Shown: in pieces, positions 44,846 through 56,180 of the stretch
Layout of the letters: each line of letters begins with the position of its first letter
Numbering within the stretch: position 1 is the stretch's first letter
NCBI RefSeq assembly: GCF_000014565.1
Contig: NC_008268.1
Span: 6,266,501 to 6,330,500 of the forward strand
Length of the DNA stretch: 64,000 nt
From: Rhodococcus jostii RHA1
Lineage (GTDB): Bacteria > Actinomycetota > Actinomycetes > Mycobacteriales > Mycobacteriaceae
Direction of reading: 5' to 3'
Made by a program: the position numbers and the translations under genes
The notes under the pieces: generated by a model
Databases searched by the model: none
Told to the model about the DNA's origin: nothing
What the model saw: only the letters and a program-made list of their open reading frames with translations

Positions 44846-45856
44846 ATGTCTTCGGCTGTTCCACTCAATGTGGGTATCACACGTTCGGCAGATTCGGGGG
44901 CGTCGCGTGCCGACGGCGAGAAGCGGGTACTGCTCGCGGAGCCCCGCGGCTACTGCGCCGGCGTGGACCGCGCCGTCGAGACGGTGGAGAAGGCGCTCGA
45001 GAAGCACGGCGCCCCGATCTACGTCCGCAAGGAGATCGTCCACAACCGGCACGTCGTCGATACGCTCACCGATCAGGGTGTCGTCTTCGTCGACGAGACC
45101 GACGAGGTTCCGGAGGGCGCGCTGCTGGTGTTCTCCGCCCACGGCGTGTCTCCCGCGGTCCACGAATCAGCTGCGGCGCGCAACCTGCGCACCATCGACG
45201 CCACGTGCCCGCTGGTCACGAAGGTCCACCAGGAAGCCAAGCGCTTCGCCCGCGACGACTTCGACATCCTCCTGATCGGCCACGAGGGCCACGAGGAAGT
45301 GGAGGGCACCGCCGGTGAAGCCCCCGATCACGTGCAACTGGTCGACGGGCCCGACTCCGTCGACGCGGTGACGGTCCGCGACGAATCGAAGGTCATCTGG
45401 TTGTCGCAGACCACGTTGAGCGTCGACGAGACGATGCAGACGGTTGCCCGGCTGCGGGAGCGTTTCCCCAATCTGCAGGACCCCCCGAGCGACGACATCT
45501 GCTACGCCACCCAGAACCGTCAGGTGGCGGTCAAGGCGATGGCACCCGAATGCGACCTCGTCATCGTCGTCGGATCCCGCAACTCCTCGAATTCCGTTCG
45601 TCTCGTCGAGGTCGCTCTGAACGCGGGCGCGAAGGCGTCGTACCTGGTGGACTACGCGCGCGAAGTGGATCCGGCCTGGCTCGACGGCGTCCGGACGGTC
45701 GGGATCACGTCCGGTGCGTCCGTGCCGGAGATCCTGGTGCGCGGTGTGATCGATCTACTCGACGAACACGGATTTCACGACGTCCAGCCGGTCACCACCG
45801 CCAACGAGACACTGGTCTTCGCACTGCCGCGCGAGCTGCGCGCCGCGCGGACCTGA
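44846..45856 (+). CDS. ispH: 4-Hydroxy-3-methylbut-2-enyl diphosphate reductase, 336 aa
   Basis: Last step of the MEP isoprenoid pathway, giving IPP and DMAPP. The [4Fe-4S] ligands Cys37 (RGYCAGV), Cys121 (DATCPLV) and Cys219 (DICYAT) are all present. [10 protein letters not shown] and SRNSSNS complete the substrate pocket, with the usual Pro before Glu replaced in HEEVEG. It supplies the prenyltransferase encoded 15 kb upstream. It is divergent from the xseA operon, and matches Rv1110. Confidence 0.96.
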   Translation: MSSAVPLNVGITRSADSGASRADGEKRVLLAEPRGYCAGVDRAVETVEKALEKHGAPIYVRKEIVHNRHVVDTLTDQGVVFVDETDEVPEGALLVFSAHGVSPAVHESAAARNLRTIDATCPLVTKVHQEAKRFARDDFDILLIGHEGHEEVEGTAGEAPDHVQLVDGPDSVDAVTVRDESKVIWLSQTTLSVDETMQTVARLRERFPNLQDPPSDDICYATQNRQVAVKAMAPECDLVIVVGSRNSSNSVRLVEVALNAGAKASYLVDYAREVDPAWLDGVRTVGITSGASVPEILVRGVIDLLDEHGFHDVQPVTTANETLVFALPRELRAART

Positions 45857-45870
45857 TCGGCCCGCTACCT

Positions 45871-45894
45871 GCCCCGCCGCTGCTCTAGCGGGGC
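45871..45894. terminator. Weak hairpin between ispH and the DUF6542 gene
   Basis: GCCCCGC...GCGGGGC with a ten-base loop; it includes the stop codon of the minus-strand gene. It may end either of the convergent genes. Confidence 0.45.
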
Positions 45895-46727
45895 TGCTCC
45901 GTCTCGAACGGCGGCTCGTACCGGTCGCGGTAGCGCACCTGCGGAATGGGGTGGGCCGGCACGTCGGGGTTCGGCCAGGGTCGCGGCGTCGTCCGCGGCG
46001 GGACCGAACGCGGCGCCTGACTGGTGCGCGGAGGCGCCGAGCGGGGAGCCTGCGCTGCCCGGTCGACCATCGGTGGTGGGGGCGCGGTGCGTCCTCCCGA
46101 CGACGAGGAGCGACGAGGCGGTGGGGTGGCTGCCCGTCGCGCCGAGCGGGGATGTTCCCGCGCAGCGTCCTTGTCACGCGCCCGGCGCGGCGGCGGAGAC
46201 TGCTCCGACTCCTCGGGTGCGCGCCGAGGGCGGGCGGCGCGTGGCGCCCGCTGCGCGCGTCGCCGCTCGGACGTACGGGCGGGACCGGTCTTGCGTTGCT
46301 GCAGCAGGAAGAGGCGGAGGCCGCCGATCAGCAGGGTCACCACGGTGGCGGCGAGCATCACCGGAAAACGGTTGACCAGCGGATATGCGACGTTGATCGC
46401 CAGGTCTTTCAGTGCGGTGCTGTTCTCGTCCGCGATGAGACTCTGCCCGAGCGGCACCGCGACGAACAGGATCAGCGGCGGCTGGACGATCGCGGTGAAC
46501 AGCGCCCGATTGCCGGCAGCCGCCACGGCGAGAACGCAGCCGAGGAAATAAAACGTGGAGAACGCAGCCGTGAGTTCCGTGCCACGAGCCGCATCGACAG
46601 CGAATCCGACAAAGGTGACTCCGACGGCCAGGAGAATGACACCCCACCAGGGGAGACCGGGGACCGTAGGGACAATCGACCGCCTGTCGAGCGGCACCCC
46701 AGAGCGAGCACGTTGGGTTGCAGACAC
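45885..46727 (-). CDS. DUF6542-type membrane protein with Arg/Pro-rich tail, 280 aa
   Basis: Four hydrophobic segments in the first 140 residues, then a basic Arg/Pro/Ser-rich disordered cytoplasmic tail to the end. It corresponds to Rv1111c. A role at the membrane with a nucleic-acid- or protein-binding tail is only a guess; no enzyme motif is present. GTG start. It lies downstream of rmuC on the same strand with 23 bases between. Confidence 0.8.
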   Translation of the reverse strand: MSATQRARSGVPLDRRSIVPTVPGLPWWGVILLAVGVTFVGFAVDAARGTELTAAFSTFYFLGCVLAVAAAGNRALFTAIVQPPLILFVAVPLGQSLIADENSTALKDLAINVAYPLVNRFPVMLAATVVTLLIGGLRLFLLQQRKTGPARTSERRRAQRAPRAARPRRAPEESEQSPPPRRARDKDAAREHPRSARRAATPPPRRSSSSGGRTAPPPPMVDRAAQAPRSAPPRTSQAPRSVPPRTTPRPWPNPDVPAHPIPQVRYRDRYEPPFETEQPR

Positions 46728-46750
46728 ACAACGACAGTAGCGGCAACTTG

Positions 46751-47923
46751 TTAACTAGCCTCGTTGGCGTGACCGGTAGAGCCTGAGAGATCCTCGAGAT
46801 TTGTGCGTCGCGGCCACGAATCGACGGCGCTGACCTCGGTGACGTCGCCGTCGAACACGTCGAGGTCGTGGAGCTTGCGGGCGGTGACTGTGACCCGGGA
46901 CTCCATCGACGCGACGGTGAGATTGAACGAGTCGACGGCCTTGCCGAGTTGTGAGCCGAGGCGGTCGAGATGCGCGCCGACCGTGCCCAGCCGCGAATAC
47001 AGCTCCCGGCCGAGTTGGTGGATCTTCGCGGCGTCCTGCGACAGCGCCTCCTGCCGCCAGGTGTGCGCGATGGTCCGCAGCAACGCGATGAGAGTGGTGG
47101 GGGTGGCGAGGATCACGTTCCGCGAGAACGCGTGCTCGAGCAGCCCGGAGTCGGCGATCAGCGCCGCGTCCAGGAACGGGTCACCGGGCACGAACAGGAC
47201 CACGAACTCCGGCGTCGGGTCGAACGACTCCCAATACGTCTTGTCGGCCAACTGGTCGACGTGCGTGCGCAGCTGCCGGGCGTGCCGGATGAGGTGCTGT
47301 TCCCTGGCGGTCGGGTCTTCCGTCTGCGCGGCGTCCAAATACGCCGCGAACGGGACCTTGGCGTCGACCACGATCTGCTTGCCGCCCGCGAGGTACACGA
47401 GCAGGTCGGGACGGACACCGTCCTTCGACACCTGGGTGTCGAAGTCGCAGTGCCGGACCATCCCGGCCAGTTCGACCACCCGCTCGAGTTGGATCTCGCC
47501 CCACCTGCCCCGGATCTGCGGCGCCCGCAGCGCCGTGACGAGTCTGTTCGTCTGCGTGGACAGCATCTGTGAGGTGCGGTGCATGCCCTCGACCTGCTCA
47601 CTGAGCCCGGCGTACGCGTGAACGCGGTTGCGTTCGACGTGGTCCACCTGTTCCGCCAGGGCGCCGACGGCCTCGTGCAGCGGCCCGACCAGTCGCGAGA
47701 TCTGCTCGCCGATCGCACCCGAGTGGCGGCGGGCGGAGTCTTCGCTGACCGCGCCGAGCGACTGCCGGAGGAGGGCCTCGTTCTCGCGCAGCGCGGCGAG
47801 CTGTGCCTCCGCTCGCGCTGCCCGATCACTGCTCCGCGCCGCGTGCAACAGCCACCCGAGGGCGGTGCCCGCGGCCAGCGCCAGGAGCATTCCGAGTGCA
47901 GCGAGTGCATTCATGTGGCTCAT
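46751..47923 (-). CDS. rmuC: DNA recombination protein RmuC, 390 aa
   Basis: An amino-terminal membrane helix (LAALGMLLALAAGTALGWLL), a coiled coil (about 35-130) and the PD-(D/E)XK-like nuclease core with RGRWGEIQLERVVELAGM, DLLVYLAGGKQIVVDAKVP and VLFVPGDPFLDAAL. RmuC limits inversions at short repeats. ATG 47923 (MSHMNA) is chosen over much longer upstream frames that run through the tandem repeat. It is divergent from sbcDC across that repeat, so two repeat-related repair systems share one promoter region. Confidence 0.92.
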   Translation of the reverse strand: MSHMNALAALGMLLALAAGTALGWLLHAARSSDRAARAEAQLAALRENEALLRQSLGAVSEDSARRHSGAIGEQISRLVGPLHEAVGALAEQVDHVERNRVHAYAGLSEQVEGMHRTSQMLSTQTNRLVTALRAPQIRGRWGEIQLERVVELAGMVRHCDFDTQVSKDGVRPDLLVYLAGGKQIVVDAKVPFAAYLDAAQTEDPTAREQHLIRHARQLRTHVDQLADKTYWESFDPTPEFVVLFVPGDPFLDAALIADSGLLEHAFSRNVILATPTTLIALLRTIAHTWRQEALSQDAAKIHQLGRELYSRLGTVGAHLDRLGSQLGKAVDSFNLTVASMESRVTVTARKLHDLDVFDGDVTEVSAVDSWPRRTNLEDLSGSTGHANEAS

Positions 47924-47940
47924 GGTGCACCGCCCTACCG

Positions 47941-48032
47941 ACATGTGGGGCACCGCCCCAGCGACATGTGGGGCACCGCCCCAGCGACATGTGGGGCACC
48001 GCCCCAGCGACATGTGGGGCACCGCCCCAGCG
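47941..48032. repeat. 23-base minisatellite, four perfect copies
   Basis: Four identical head-to-tail 23-base units (starting at 47941, 47964, 47987, 48010), each reading ACATGTGGGGCACCGCCCC then AGCG. A degenerate partial unit precedes at 47921-47940, overlapping the rmuC start, and the fifth copy breaks off after ACA. Each unit contains the small inverted repeat GGGGC-ACC-GCCCC. It fills about half of the divergent rmuC-sbcD gap. Confidence 0.95.
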
Positions 48033-48107
48033 ACACGTCCAATCGCTCCGACGCCACGCAGCCGAGGTGTTCGAGGTTGTCGGCACCGTGCTCTACGGTC
48101 TCGGGAC

Positions 48108-49292
48108 ATGAGGATCCTGCACACTTCGGACTGGCACATCGGACGCACGTTCCACGGGGTGGACCTGCTCACCGACCAGGCCCGTGTGCTCGACGCGATC
48201 GCCGCCCTCGTCGCCGAGCACGGCGTGGACGTCGTCGTCGTTCCCGGGGACGTGTACGACCGGTCGATCCCCAGCGCGGACGCCGTCACCGTGTGCAACC
48301 GCGGATTCGAAGCGATCCGGGACGCCGGTGCGGTCATCGTCGCCACGTCCGGGAACCACGACTCCGCGGCGCGGCTCGGGGCGGGTGCCGCGTTCTCCCG
48401 CGCGGGCGGGCTGCACCTCATGACGACGGTCGCCGGGATCGGCTCGCCCGTGGTGCTCGACGACGAGCACGGTCCCGTCGCGTTCTACGGCATTCCCTAT
48501 CTCGAGCCCGAGATCACCCGCGCGCAACTGGACGTGCCGACCGCCCGCTCGCACGCCGAGATCCTCGACGCCGCGATGGACCGCGTCTGCGCCGACCTCG
48601 ACGGTCGCAACGACACCGGTCCGCGCACCAGGTCCGTCGTCCTGGCGCACGCGTTCGTCGTGGGCGCAGAGGCCACCGGATCGGAGAGGTCCATCTCCGT
48701 CGGCGGCGTCGAGACGGTGTCGGCGTCGGCCTTCGGCGGGGTCGACTACGTCGCGCTCGGCCACCTCCACTCGCCGCAGACCCTCGCCGAGAACATCCGG
48801 TACTCGGGTTCGCCGCTGCCGTATTCCTTCGGCGAGCGCACCCACAGCAAGGCGGTCTACCTCGTGGATCTCGACGCCGACGGACTGCGCGCCGTCGAGC
48901 GGGTCGACCTGCCGGTGGTCCGCGGTCTCCGGCAACTGACCGGGACGGTGCAGGAGTTGCTCGAGGACGACACGTTCCGCGACGCCGAGGACTGCTACGT
49001 GTCGGCGGTGCTCACCGACCCGGAACGTCCGGTCGACGCCATGCGCTCACTCCAGACGCGATTCCCGTTCGCCGTGCACCTCGAGTGGCAACGCCCCGAA
49101 GGCGGCGACGATCTGCGCTACCGCGACAAGGTCCACGGGCGCAGCGATCTGCAGATCACGCGCAGCTTCCTCACCGACGTGCGCAGCGAGCCGTCGACCG
49201 GCGAGATCCGGCTGGTGGAGGCCGCACTCGGCTTCGCCGGCCGGTCCGGCGAAGGCACCGCCGAGGTCGTCGCTCTGGAACAGACGGCATGA
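48108..49292 (+). CDS. sbcD: Exonuclease subunit SbcD, 394 aa
   Basis: Mre11-type calcineurin-like nuclease. The metal motifs are HTSDWHIGR, PGDVYDR, SGNHDSAARL, AHAF and GHLHSPQ. With SbcC it opens hairpins and cuts palindromic or protein-blocked DNA ends. ATG 48108 is used; the last bases overlap the sbcC start in ATGA. It is preceded by the minisatellite. Confidence 0.95.
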   Translation: MRILHTSDWHIGRTFHGVDLLTDQARVLDAIAALVAEHGVDVVVVPGDVYDRSIPSADAVTVCNRGFEAIRDAGAVIVATSGNHDSAARLGAGAAFSRAGGLHLMTTVAGIGSPVVLDDEHGPVAFYGIPYLEPEITRAQLDVPTARSHAEILDAAMDRVCADLDGRNDTGPRTRSVVLAHAFVVGAEATGSERSISVGGVETVSASAFGGVDYVALGHLHSPQTLAENIRYSGSPLPYSFGERTHSKAVYLVDLDADGLRAVERVDLPVVRGLRQLTGTVQELLEDDTFRDAEDCYVSAVLTDPERPVDAMRSLQTRFPFAVHLEWQRPEGGDDLRYRDKVHGRSDLQITRSFLTDVRSEPSTGEIRLVEAALGFAGRSGEGTAEVVALEQTA

Positions 49293-52270
49293 GGCTGCAT
49301 CGACTCGAGGTCGAAGCCTTCGGGCCGTTCGCAGGATCCGTGGAAGTCGACTTCGATCGGCTCGGCGCCGACGGGCTCTTTCTGCTGCACGGTCATACCG
49401 GCGCCGGTAAGACGACGATCCTCGACGCGGTGGCGTTCGCGCTGTACGGCACGGTGCCCGGGGCACGGAAGGACGGCAAGCGCCTTCTGTCCGACCACGC
49501 GCCCGCCGGTTCCGTTCCGACGGTGACGCTCGAGGCGACGATCGCGGGCCGGCATCTGCGACTCGTCCGCAGCCCGGAGTTCGAGCGTCCCAAGCGCCGT
49601 GGGTCGGGGACCATCAAGGAAAACGCGAAGGCCACGCTCACCTGGCTCGACGGTCGCGGGGAGAACCTGTCACGAATCCCCGACATCGCCGACGAGGTCG
49701 GGCGGCTGATGGGCATGAGCGCCGACCAGTTCTTCCAGGTGGTCCTGCTGCCGCAGGGAGAGTTCGCGAAGTTCCTGCGCGCCGACAACGAAGAACGCGG
49801 TCAGCTTCTGGAGAGGCTGTTCGACACCACCCGATTCGGGACGGTGGAGGAGTGGTTCCTCGACCGCAGGCGAACCAGCGCCCACGACCTGGACGAGCAT
49901 CAACGGGCCGTCGACGTCCTGCTGGCGCGGGTCGCGACTGCCGCAGGCATCGAGGGGGGCGCCGACGCCGATCCGGTGACCTGGGCTCACAAGCTCGAGG
50001 CCGAGGCGCGCGAGACTCGCGACCTGGCCGCGGACGACCTGCAGACGGCCAAGAGTCAGGCGAAGGTGACCCGCGATGCGCTGACGGAGGCGCGCCGTGT
50101 CCTCGAACTGCAGAACCGCAGGCGGCGAGCCGAGGCGGAACTCGAGGCGCACGCAGCGGGAGCGGACCGGCGGGCGGTCCTCGTCGCCGAATTGGCGGAT
50201 GCGCGACGGGCCGAACCGGTCGCGACCGTGGCACGCGACGCCGACGCCGCCCGGGCCAAGGCCGCGGCCGCCGCGCGGAACGTCGAGGCGATCACGGACG
50301 GGTTGCGTTCGACGGTGGGCGGCGCCGATCTCGTGTCGGAGTTGTCGTGGCCTCCGACCGCCGACGAACGGGAGCACATCCGGTCGCGTATCCGCGCCTG
50401 GCGTGATGAGATCGTCCGCCTCGACGGGGCACTCGCCGAATCCCTCGCCGCCGACCGGCTCGCTGTCGAAGTGGATCGGCTGCGTACCCGGCAGGTCGAA
50501 CTCGCCGAGGCCGGCGACGCGCTGTCCCGGGAGCGCGAACAATTGCCGCTCGCTCTGAGGGAAGCGGAGAAGGCGCTCGACTCGGCGCAGAAGGCCCGCG
50601 CCGCGGTGCCCGGGCTCGTCGATGCCCGGGACCGGGCGGCCGACGCTGCCTCGGCGGCGGCGGATCTCCGCACCCGCCGGGCCGAGCGGGATCGGCTCGA
50701 GCGCGGTGTGCTCGATGCCCGGCGACAGCATCAGGACGCGCGGGAGCACTGGCTCGACCTTCTGCAACGTCGGATCGCGGGCATGGCAGCCGAATTGGCG
50801 GGCACGCTCGAGGACGGTGTCCCGTGCCAGGTGTGCGGTTCATCCGAGCACCCGCAGCCTGCCGAACCGTCCGAGCTGTCGGTGACGAAGACCGACGAGG
50901 ACAAGGCCCTCGCCGCGGAGCAGAAGGCCGCGGCGGCGATGACGACCGCGACCGAGAAACTGGGCGCGGTGGAGCGCGCGATCGGCGTGCTCGTCCAGCG
51001 CGGTGGCGACGGTGACGCGGACGAACTCGCCCAGGCACTCACGGCCGCGGAGACGGCGGTGGGGGAGGCGACTGCGCTCGGCGACGAGGTCGAGCGTCGG
51101 TCCGCGTCGCTCACCGAGCTACGGGACCGCGAGAGTCACCTGCAGGAACGGTCGCGGGACCTGGGCGTCGACGCCGCCACCGTCGCCGAGAGGATCACGG
51201 CGAGCACGACACAGCTCGGGGAGATCCGGGCCCGGGTGAGCGAGGCGGCGGGCGACGACCCGAGCGTGGAGGCGCGCCGCGCACGACTCGATGCGCTCGC
51301 CGAGTCCGCATCCGAGCTGCTCGACGCGCGGGACGCCGGTGCCGGAGCCGAGTCGGCGGCCCGTGAACTCGCGGCCAAGGCCGAAACACTGGCCGGCGAC
51401 GCCGGTTTCGACAGCACTGCCGACGCCGTGGCCGCGGTCCGGACGGCCGCCCGTCAGGGCGAGATCGAGGCCGTCCTCACGGCGGCGCGAGACGCCGAGG
51501 TCGGGGCGCGCAGCGTGCTCGACGACCCCGAGGTCGTTGCCGTCGCCGAGGCGGATCCCGTGGAACTGGCGTCCGTCCAGCACGCGCACGACGTGGCCGC
51601 GGAGGTCGTGAACGTCGCCGTCGCGGCGGCGTCCGACGCCGAGCGCCGTCTGCTCGATCTGGAACGGTTCGTCGGTCAGCTCGACAAGGCCGCCGAGGCG
51701 ATTGCGCCGATGCAGGCCGCGCACGAGGAGCTGGCTGCCCTCGCCGAGGTGATCGCGGGCCGTGGCCAGAACGCCAGGAAGATGTCGCTGCGATCGTATG
51801 TGCTGGCGGCCCGGCTGGAAGAGGTGGCCGTCTCGGCATCCGCGCGGCTCGGCCGGATGTCGGCGGGACGGTACGAGTTCGTCCACAGCGACGAGGCCGG
51901 TCCGCGAGGCCGCCGCGGCGGTCTGGGGCTGGACATCCGCGACGACTACACCGGGGTGGTGCGTTCGGCCAAGACCCTGTCCGGTGGTGAGTCGTTCCTG
52001 GCGTCGCTGTCGCTGGCGCTCGGTCTCGCCGATGTCGTCGCGGCGGAGTCGGGAGGCGTCGTCCTCGACACGATGTTCATCGACGAGGGATTCGGCACCC
52101 TCGACGCGGACACCCTCGACTCGGTGATGGGCGTGCTCGACGAGCTTCGTGACGGCGGCCGGGTGGTCGGGATCGTCAGTCACGTCGACGAGATGCGTCA
52201 GCGAATCCCGAGCCGGCTGCACGTGATTCGCGGACGCACCGGCTCCACCGTGGAGGTGGTCGCCGGCTGA
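49289..52270 (+). CDS. sbcC: SbcC ATPase subunit, 993 aa
   Basis: Rad50-like SMC ATPase: Walker A GHTGAGKTT at 35-43, long coiled coils, the zinc hook Cys513-Gln-Val-Cys516, the ABC signature LSGGES at about 897 and Walker B DTMFIDEGFGTLD. It partners SbcD in the hairpin nuclease. ATG overlaps the sbcD stop (ATGA), so they are coupled. An open frame runs far upstream through sbcD, but its residues are non-coding shadow; similarity begins at MRLHRLEVEAFGPF. Confidence 0.95.
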   Translation: MRLHRLEVEAFGPFAGSVEVDFDRLGADGLFLLHGHTGAGKTTILDAVAFALYGTVPGARKDGKRLLSDHAPAGSVPTVTLEATIAGRHLRLVRSPEFERPKRRGSGTIKENAKATLTWLDGRGENLSRIPDIADEVGRLMGMSADQFFQVVLLPQGEFAKFLRADNEERGQLLERLFDTTRFGTVEEWFLDRRRTSAHDLDEHQRAVDVLLARVATAAGIEGGADADPVTWAHKLEAEARETRDLAADDLQTAKSQAKVTRDALTEARRVLELQNRRRRAEAELEAHAAGADRRAVLVAELADARRAEPVATVARDADAARAKAAAAARNVEAITDGLRSTVGGADLVSELSWPPTADEREHIRSRIRAWRDEIVRLDGALAESLAADRLAVEVDRLRTRQVELAEAGDALSREREQLPLALREAEKALDSAQKARAAVPGLVDARDRAADAASAAADLRTRRAERDRLERGVLDARRQHQDAREHWLDLLQRRIAGMAAELAGTLEDGVPCQVCGSSEHPQPAEPSELSVTKTDEDKALAAEQKAAAAMTTATEKLGAVERAIGVLVQRGGDGDADELAQALTAAETAVGEATALGDEVERRSASLTELRDRESHLQERSRDLGVDAATVAERITASTTQLGEIRARVSEAAGDDPSVEARRARLDALAESASELLDARDAGAGAESAARELAAKAETLAGDAGFDSTADAVAAVRTAARQGEIEAVLTAARDAEVGARSVLDDPEVVAVAEADPVELASVQHAHDVAAEVVNVAVAAASDAERRLLDLERFVGQLDKAAEAIAPMQAAHEELAALAEVIAGRGQNARKMSLRSYVLAARLEEVAVSASARLGRMSAGRYEFVHSDEAGPRGRRGGLGLDIRDDYTGVVRSAKTLSGGESFLASLSLALGLADVVAAESGGVVLDTMFIDEGFGTLDADTLDSVMGVLDELRDGGRVVGIVSHVDEMRQRIPSRLHVIRGRTGSTVEVVAG

Positions 52271-52277
52271 CCGCCGG

Positions 52278-53489
52278 TCAGTCCGCCTTGGGCGCGACGG
52301 CGGCCTCGTCGACGGTGACGCCCTCCCGTTCGGCGTCGTCGAGGTCGTCGTTCGCGGCGACGGCGTCGGCGATGTTGCTTTCGGCGCTGTGCTCGTCGAT
52401 CTGCTCACCGATGTAGCGCACCACCACGGCGGCGACGGCGGCGGCGGGCACCGCGAGGAAGGCGCCGACGATCCCGAACACGGAGCCACCGGCGGTGACG
52501 GCGAGCAGAACCACGACGGCGTGCAGTTTCATGCTCTTGCTCTGGAGAACGGGCTGCAGCACGTTGCCCTCGATCTGCTGCACCACGAGGATGATGATCA
52601 GCACGATCACCGCGGTGGTGAGACCGTTGGCCACCAACGCGACGAGCACGGCGAGAGCACCGGCGACGAACGCACCGACGATCGGGACGAAGCCACCGAT
52701 GAACGTCAGGATCGCGAGGACCGGTGCGAGCGGCACACCGAGAATGAGCAGTCCGGCGCCGATGAAGACGGCGTCGATGAGGCTGACCAGTGCCTGCGTC
52801 CGGATGAACCCGCCGAGCGTGTCCCACATGCGGCCCAGCACCACTTCGAGGTGACGGCCCGCGCGGCCGCCGCCGACGGAGTGCAGCCACGGGATGAACC
52901 GCGGGCCGTCCTTGATGAAGAAGAACGACAGCACCAGCACGAGGCCGAGTGTGAGCAGCAGGGAGCTGGCGGTGCTGACGCCGGTGAACACACCGGACGC
53001 GATGACCGTCCCACTTTCCTGCACCTTCACGACGATGGTGTGGATGCCCTGGTCGATCTGATCGTCCTGCAGGTTGATCGGCGGACCCTTCAACCAGTCC
53101 TGCACCTGGTTGATGCCCTGGGTGGCCTTGTTGGCCAGCTCGGGTGCCTGGTTGACCACGGACGGCACGATGCCCGCGATGATTCCGGCGACGACGGCGA
53201 TGAACACGACGAGCGACGTCGCGGCGGCCGCCGCCGGGGGGATACGCCGTCTCGTCATCGCCCGCGTCGGCGGCCACAGCACCGTGCACACCACGACGGC
53301 CAGCAGCACGGGGAGGACGATCACCCACAGCTTTTCGATGATCCACCCGAACAACAACGCGCCCAGCGAGATGGCCACGAGGACCAGCGACCACTTGGCC
53401 ACCCACATCGCACCCACCCCGATGAGATGCCCGCGGTCCGGTTTCGTGATTGCGCTCCCGGACGGTGCCGGGGCTTCCTTCTCCGTCAC
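52278..53489 (-). CDS. AI-2E (TqsA/PerM) family membrane protein, 403 aa
   Basis: Eight hydrophobic segments in the family arrangement, with LAVVVCTVLWPPTRAMTRRRIP and the carboxy GAFVAGALAVLVALVANG, then QQIEGNVLQPVLQSKSMKLH, typical of the AI-2E/UPF0118 group. Members export autoinducer or ions; substrate is not predicted. The carboxy tail is acidic. GTG has GGGAGGA a few bases upstream. A palindrome lies 35-51 bases before the start. It is convergent with sbcC. Confidence 0.88.
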   Translation of the reverse strand: MTEKEAPAPSGSAITKPDRGHLIGVGAMWVAKWSLVLVAISLGALLFGWIIEKLWVIVLPVLLAVVVCTVLWPPTRAMTRRRIPPAAAAATSLVVFIAVVAGIIAGIVPSVVNQAPELANKATQGINQVQDWLKGPPINLQDDQIDQGIHTIVVKVQESGTVIASGVFTGVSTASSLLLTLGLVLVLSFFFIKDGPRFIPWLHSVGGGRAGRHLEVVLGRMWDTLGGFIRTQALVSLIDAVFIGAGLLILGVPLAPVLAILTFIGGFVPIVGAFVAGALAVLVALVANGLTTAVIVLIIILVVQQIEGNVLQPVLQSKSMKLHAVVVLLAVTAGGSVFGIVGAFLAVPAAAVAAVVVRYIGEQIDEHSAESNIADAVAANDDLDDAEREGVTVDEAAVAPKAD

Positions 53490-53523
53490 AGATGGTCCTC
53501 CCTGCCGTGTCTGCTCAGCCGAT

Positions 53524-53540
53524 CAGTACTGACAGTACTG
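53524..53540 (-). promoter_or_regulatory. Double CAGTACTG operator-like palindrome
   Basis: CAGTACTG-A-CAGTACTG: two copies of an 8-base self-complementary sequence with one base between, making a 17-base perfect palindrome. It is 35-51 bases upstream of the AI-2E-type gene and would lie in its promoter. Confidence 0.5.
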
Positions 53541-53566
53541 GGGGACGCCGGGACGGCCCGGTGAGG

Positions 53567-53750
53567 TCAGCAGCAGCGGGCACCCGGGTTCGCGTCGGCG
53601 TCCGCGTAGCGGGCCTTCCAGTACTCGCGCTCGGTCGGCACCTCGGCCTCCGGATGGTTCCGGCGAAGGTGTTCGACGTACCTGCTGTAGTCGTGGTCGC
53701 CCATCAGCGACCCCGTCCACCACCAGGCGGTCCGGACGGCCCCCACGACC

Positions 53751-53761
<11 letters not shown>
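53567..53761 (-). CDS. YbdD/YjiX-family small protein, 64 aa
   Basis: The family pattern YSRYVEHLRRNHPEAEVPTEREYWKARY is clear in two parts (DYSRYVEHLRRNHPEAEVPT and REYWKARYAD). These proteins accompany CstA/BtsT peptide or pyruvate transporters, and here the start ATGATG overlaps the last codons of cstA by 11 bases, so expression is coupled. The carboxy end has two Cys. The biochemical role is unknown. Confidence 0.85.
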
Positions 53762-56054
<2,293 letters not shown>

Positions 56055-56180
56055 CGCGAACTCCTTCCCAGCGCCCCCGTCGTCATTGTGTGCCGGGGGT
56101 GACGCCGTCGACAGATGCCACATCTTTTGTGGCCCCCGTCACCCTATTGCGCCGACGTTCGGTTCGACGAAAAAACGACG

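Noticed and set aside
47941..48032. Possible CRISPR array
   Set aside because: Units are strictly tandem without unique spacers and no cas gene is present; it is a minisatellite.
47579..49288. Extension of sbcC by more than 500 codons upstream
   Set aside because: The frame is antisense to rmuC and out of frame with sbcD; SbcC similarity starts at the ATG overlapping the sbcD stop.
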